A stretch of DNA of 64,000 nucleotides from positions 124,001-188,000 of the forward strand of contig NZ_JACVOU010000005.1 of NCBI RefSeq assembly GCF_018882205.1, given 5' to 3'. The notes beneath the pieces are model-generated. The model saw only the letters and a program-made list of their open reading frames with translations. It did not search any database and was not told where the DNA came from. Position 1 is the stretch's first letter. Each line of letters opens with the position of its first letter. Source of the DNA: Polynucleobacter bastaniensis (GTDB lineage Bacteria > Pseudomonadota > Gammaproteobacteria > Burkholderiales > Burkholderiaceae). A program made the position numbers and the translations under genes. Shown here one piece after another: positions 63,537-64,000 of the stretch.

Positions 63537-64000
63537 ATGGAACTTATGCGAATTGAACCCCAAACCATCACTCACCTCCAAGAATGGCTCGGTAAAACTG
63601 AGACCCTTCAAGACACTGTTACCGCAGCACCTGTCAGAGCTCTGTCAGCAACACTAGATCGACCTGATCCCGCTCCAAATGACGGAACTTTTCTGCCAGA
63701 GTTATGGCATTGGCTCTATTTTTTACCTTGCGCTCTTCAATCAGAAATCGGTGCTGATGGTCATCCACAGCGTGGTGGCTTTTTACCCCCCGTCCCATTG
63801 CCGCGTCGCATGTGGGCCGGCAGTCGAATTGAGTGGTTAGCACCTCTAGCAGTTGGCGATGAAATCGAGCGCACCTCCAAAATTGAATCCGTTACACATA
63901 AAGCGGGTCGCACTGGCGATCTCATCTTTGTATTGGTCAAACATAACATCTCCAATCAAAATGCCTTAGCTTTAGTTGAAGAGCATGACATCGTGTATCG
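63537..64000 (+). CDS. FAS1-like/MaoC-type dehydratase, N-terminal part (3' end outside window)
   Basis: An open frame of about 154 codons runs to the window end with no stop. It starts at ATG 63537 or at ATG 63546 three codons later. The translation shows LDRPDPAPNDGTFLPELWHWLYFLP, RGGFLPPVPLPRRMWAGSRIEWLAPLAVGDEIERTSKIESVTHKAGRTGDLIFVLVKH, the N-terminal hot-dog domain of the mesaconyl-C4-CoA/itaconyl-CoA hydratase-like (HTD2-type) proteins. These hydrate or dehydrate short acyl-CoA thioesters. It lies 31 bases after chrA, and only the N-terminal half is visible. Confidence 0.85.
   Translation, partial: MELMRIEPQTITHLQEWLGKTETLQDTVTAAPVRALSATLDRPDPAPNDGTFLPELWHWLYFLPCALQSEIGADGHPQRGGFLPPVPLPRRMWAGSRIEWLAPLAVGDEIERTSKIESVTHKAGRTGDLIFVLVKHNISNQNALALVEEHDIVY

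Noticed and set aside
63634..63955. Minus-strand open frames near the window end
   Set aside because: They are opposite the dehydratase frame, whose plus-strand translation shows clear family motifs through the window end.
1..64000. CRISPR arrays, insertion sequences, prophage or integrase genes
   Set aside because: No spaced repeat arrays, transposase or integrase motifs were seen on either strand.

Overview
The window looks like a chromosomal segment of a free-living betaproteobacterium of the Burkholderiales, most likely a Polynucleobacter-like freshwater bacterium. This is inferred from the gene content (phasin, a Bug-family solute receptor, NAD-linked formate dehydrogenase, an rluB with long low-complexity ends), from compact gene spacing and from moderate, slightly AT-rich base composition judged by eye. 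No database search was possible. No prophage, insertion sequence, rRNA operon or CRISPR array was seen. Three tRNA genes (Ser-GGA, Leu-UAA, His-GUG) and three type II toxin-antitoxin modules are present.

Region by region. 1-3650: de novo NAD synthesis (nadA end, nadC, and nadB facing them), with a BrnT/BrnA toxin-antitoxin pair between nadC and nadB. 3700-8900: a two-gene NAD-dependent formate dehydrogenase (catalytic subunit plus a fused NuoE/NuoF-like subunit) and a small lipoprotein. 9000-11830: an exported DUF1080 protein, a TumE-like toxin-antitoxin pair, a YciI protein, a phasin and tRNA-Ser. 11880-18200: acetyl-CoA synthetase, class I fumarase, glutamate racemase and a tonB-exbB-exbD set. 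18220-23150: an exported unknown, tRNA-Leu, a penicillin-acylase-type Ntn hydrolase, two small envelope proteins and purU.

23150-27930 is the most unusual stretch: one tight operon joins a periplasmic xanthine-oxidase-family molybdenum hydroxylase (two subunits) to soxX, soxY, soxZ and soxA, without soxB or soxCD. 28050-36300: lrgA/lrgB-type membrane proteins, a Bug receptor, a gamma-glutamyltransferase-like enzyme, a Pif1-like helicase, a SUMF1-domain protein, tRNA-His, dusA and an RluA-type pseudouridine synthase. 36360-40610: a TauE/SafE permease, an arsenic operon (arsR-arsC-ACR3) preceded by an orphan modA, and a Phd/VapC pair.

40680-53770 is core gene expression: tex, typA, then rimP-nusA-infB-rbfA-truB, rluB and scpB. 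A promoter, hairpins and an intrinsic terminator lie between rluB and rimP, which suggests an attenuated leader for the nusA operon. 53970-64000: a patatin-like lipoprotein preceded by a structured leader, an NlpC/P60 protein that has lost its catalytic cysteine, the yejABEF peptide importer, fabI coupled to chrA, and the start of a MaoC/FAS1-like dehydratase that runs off the window.

How the genes connect. PurU releases formate and the formate dehydrogenase can oxidise it to make NADH, using the cofactor built by NadABC. Acs, the phasin and fumarase belong to acetate, storage-polymer and TCA metabolism. Two molybdenum (or tungsten) enzymes share the window with a stand-alone ModA.
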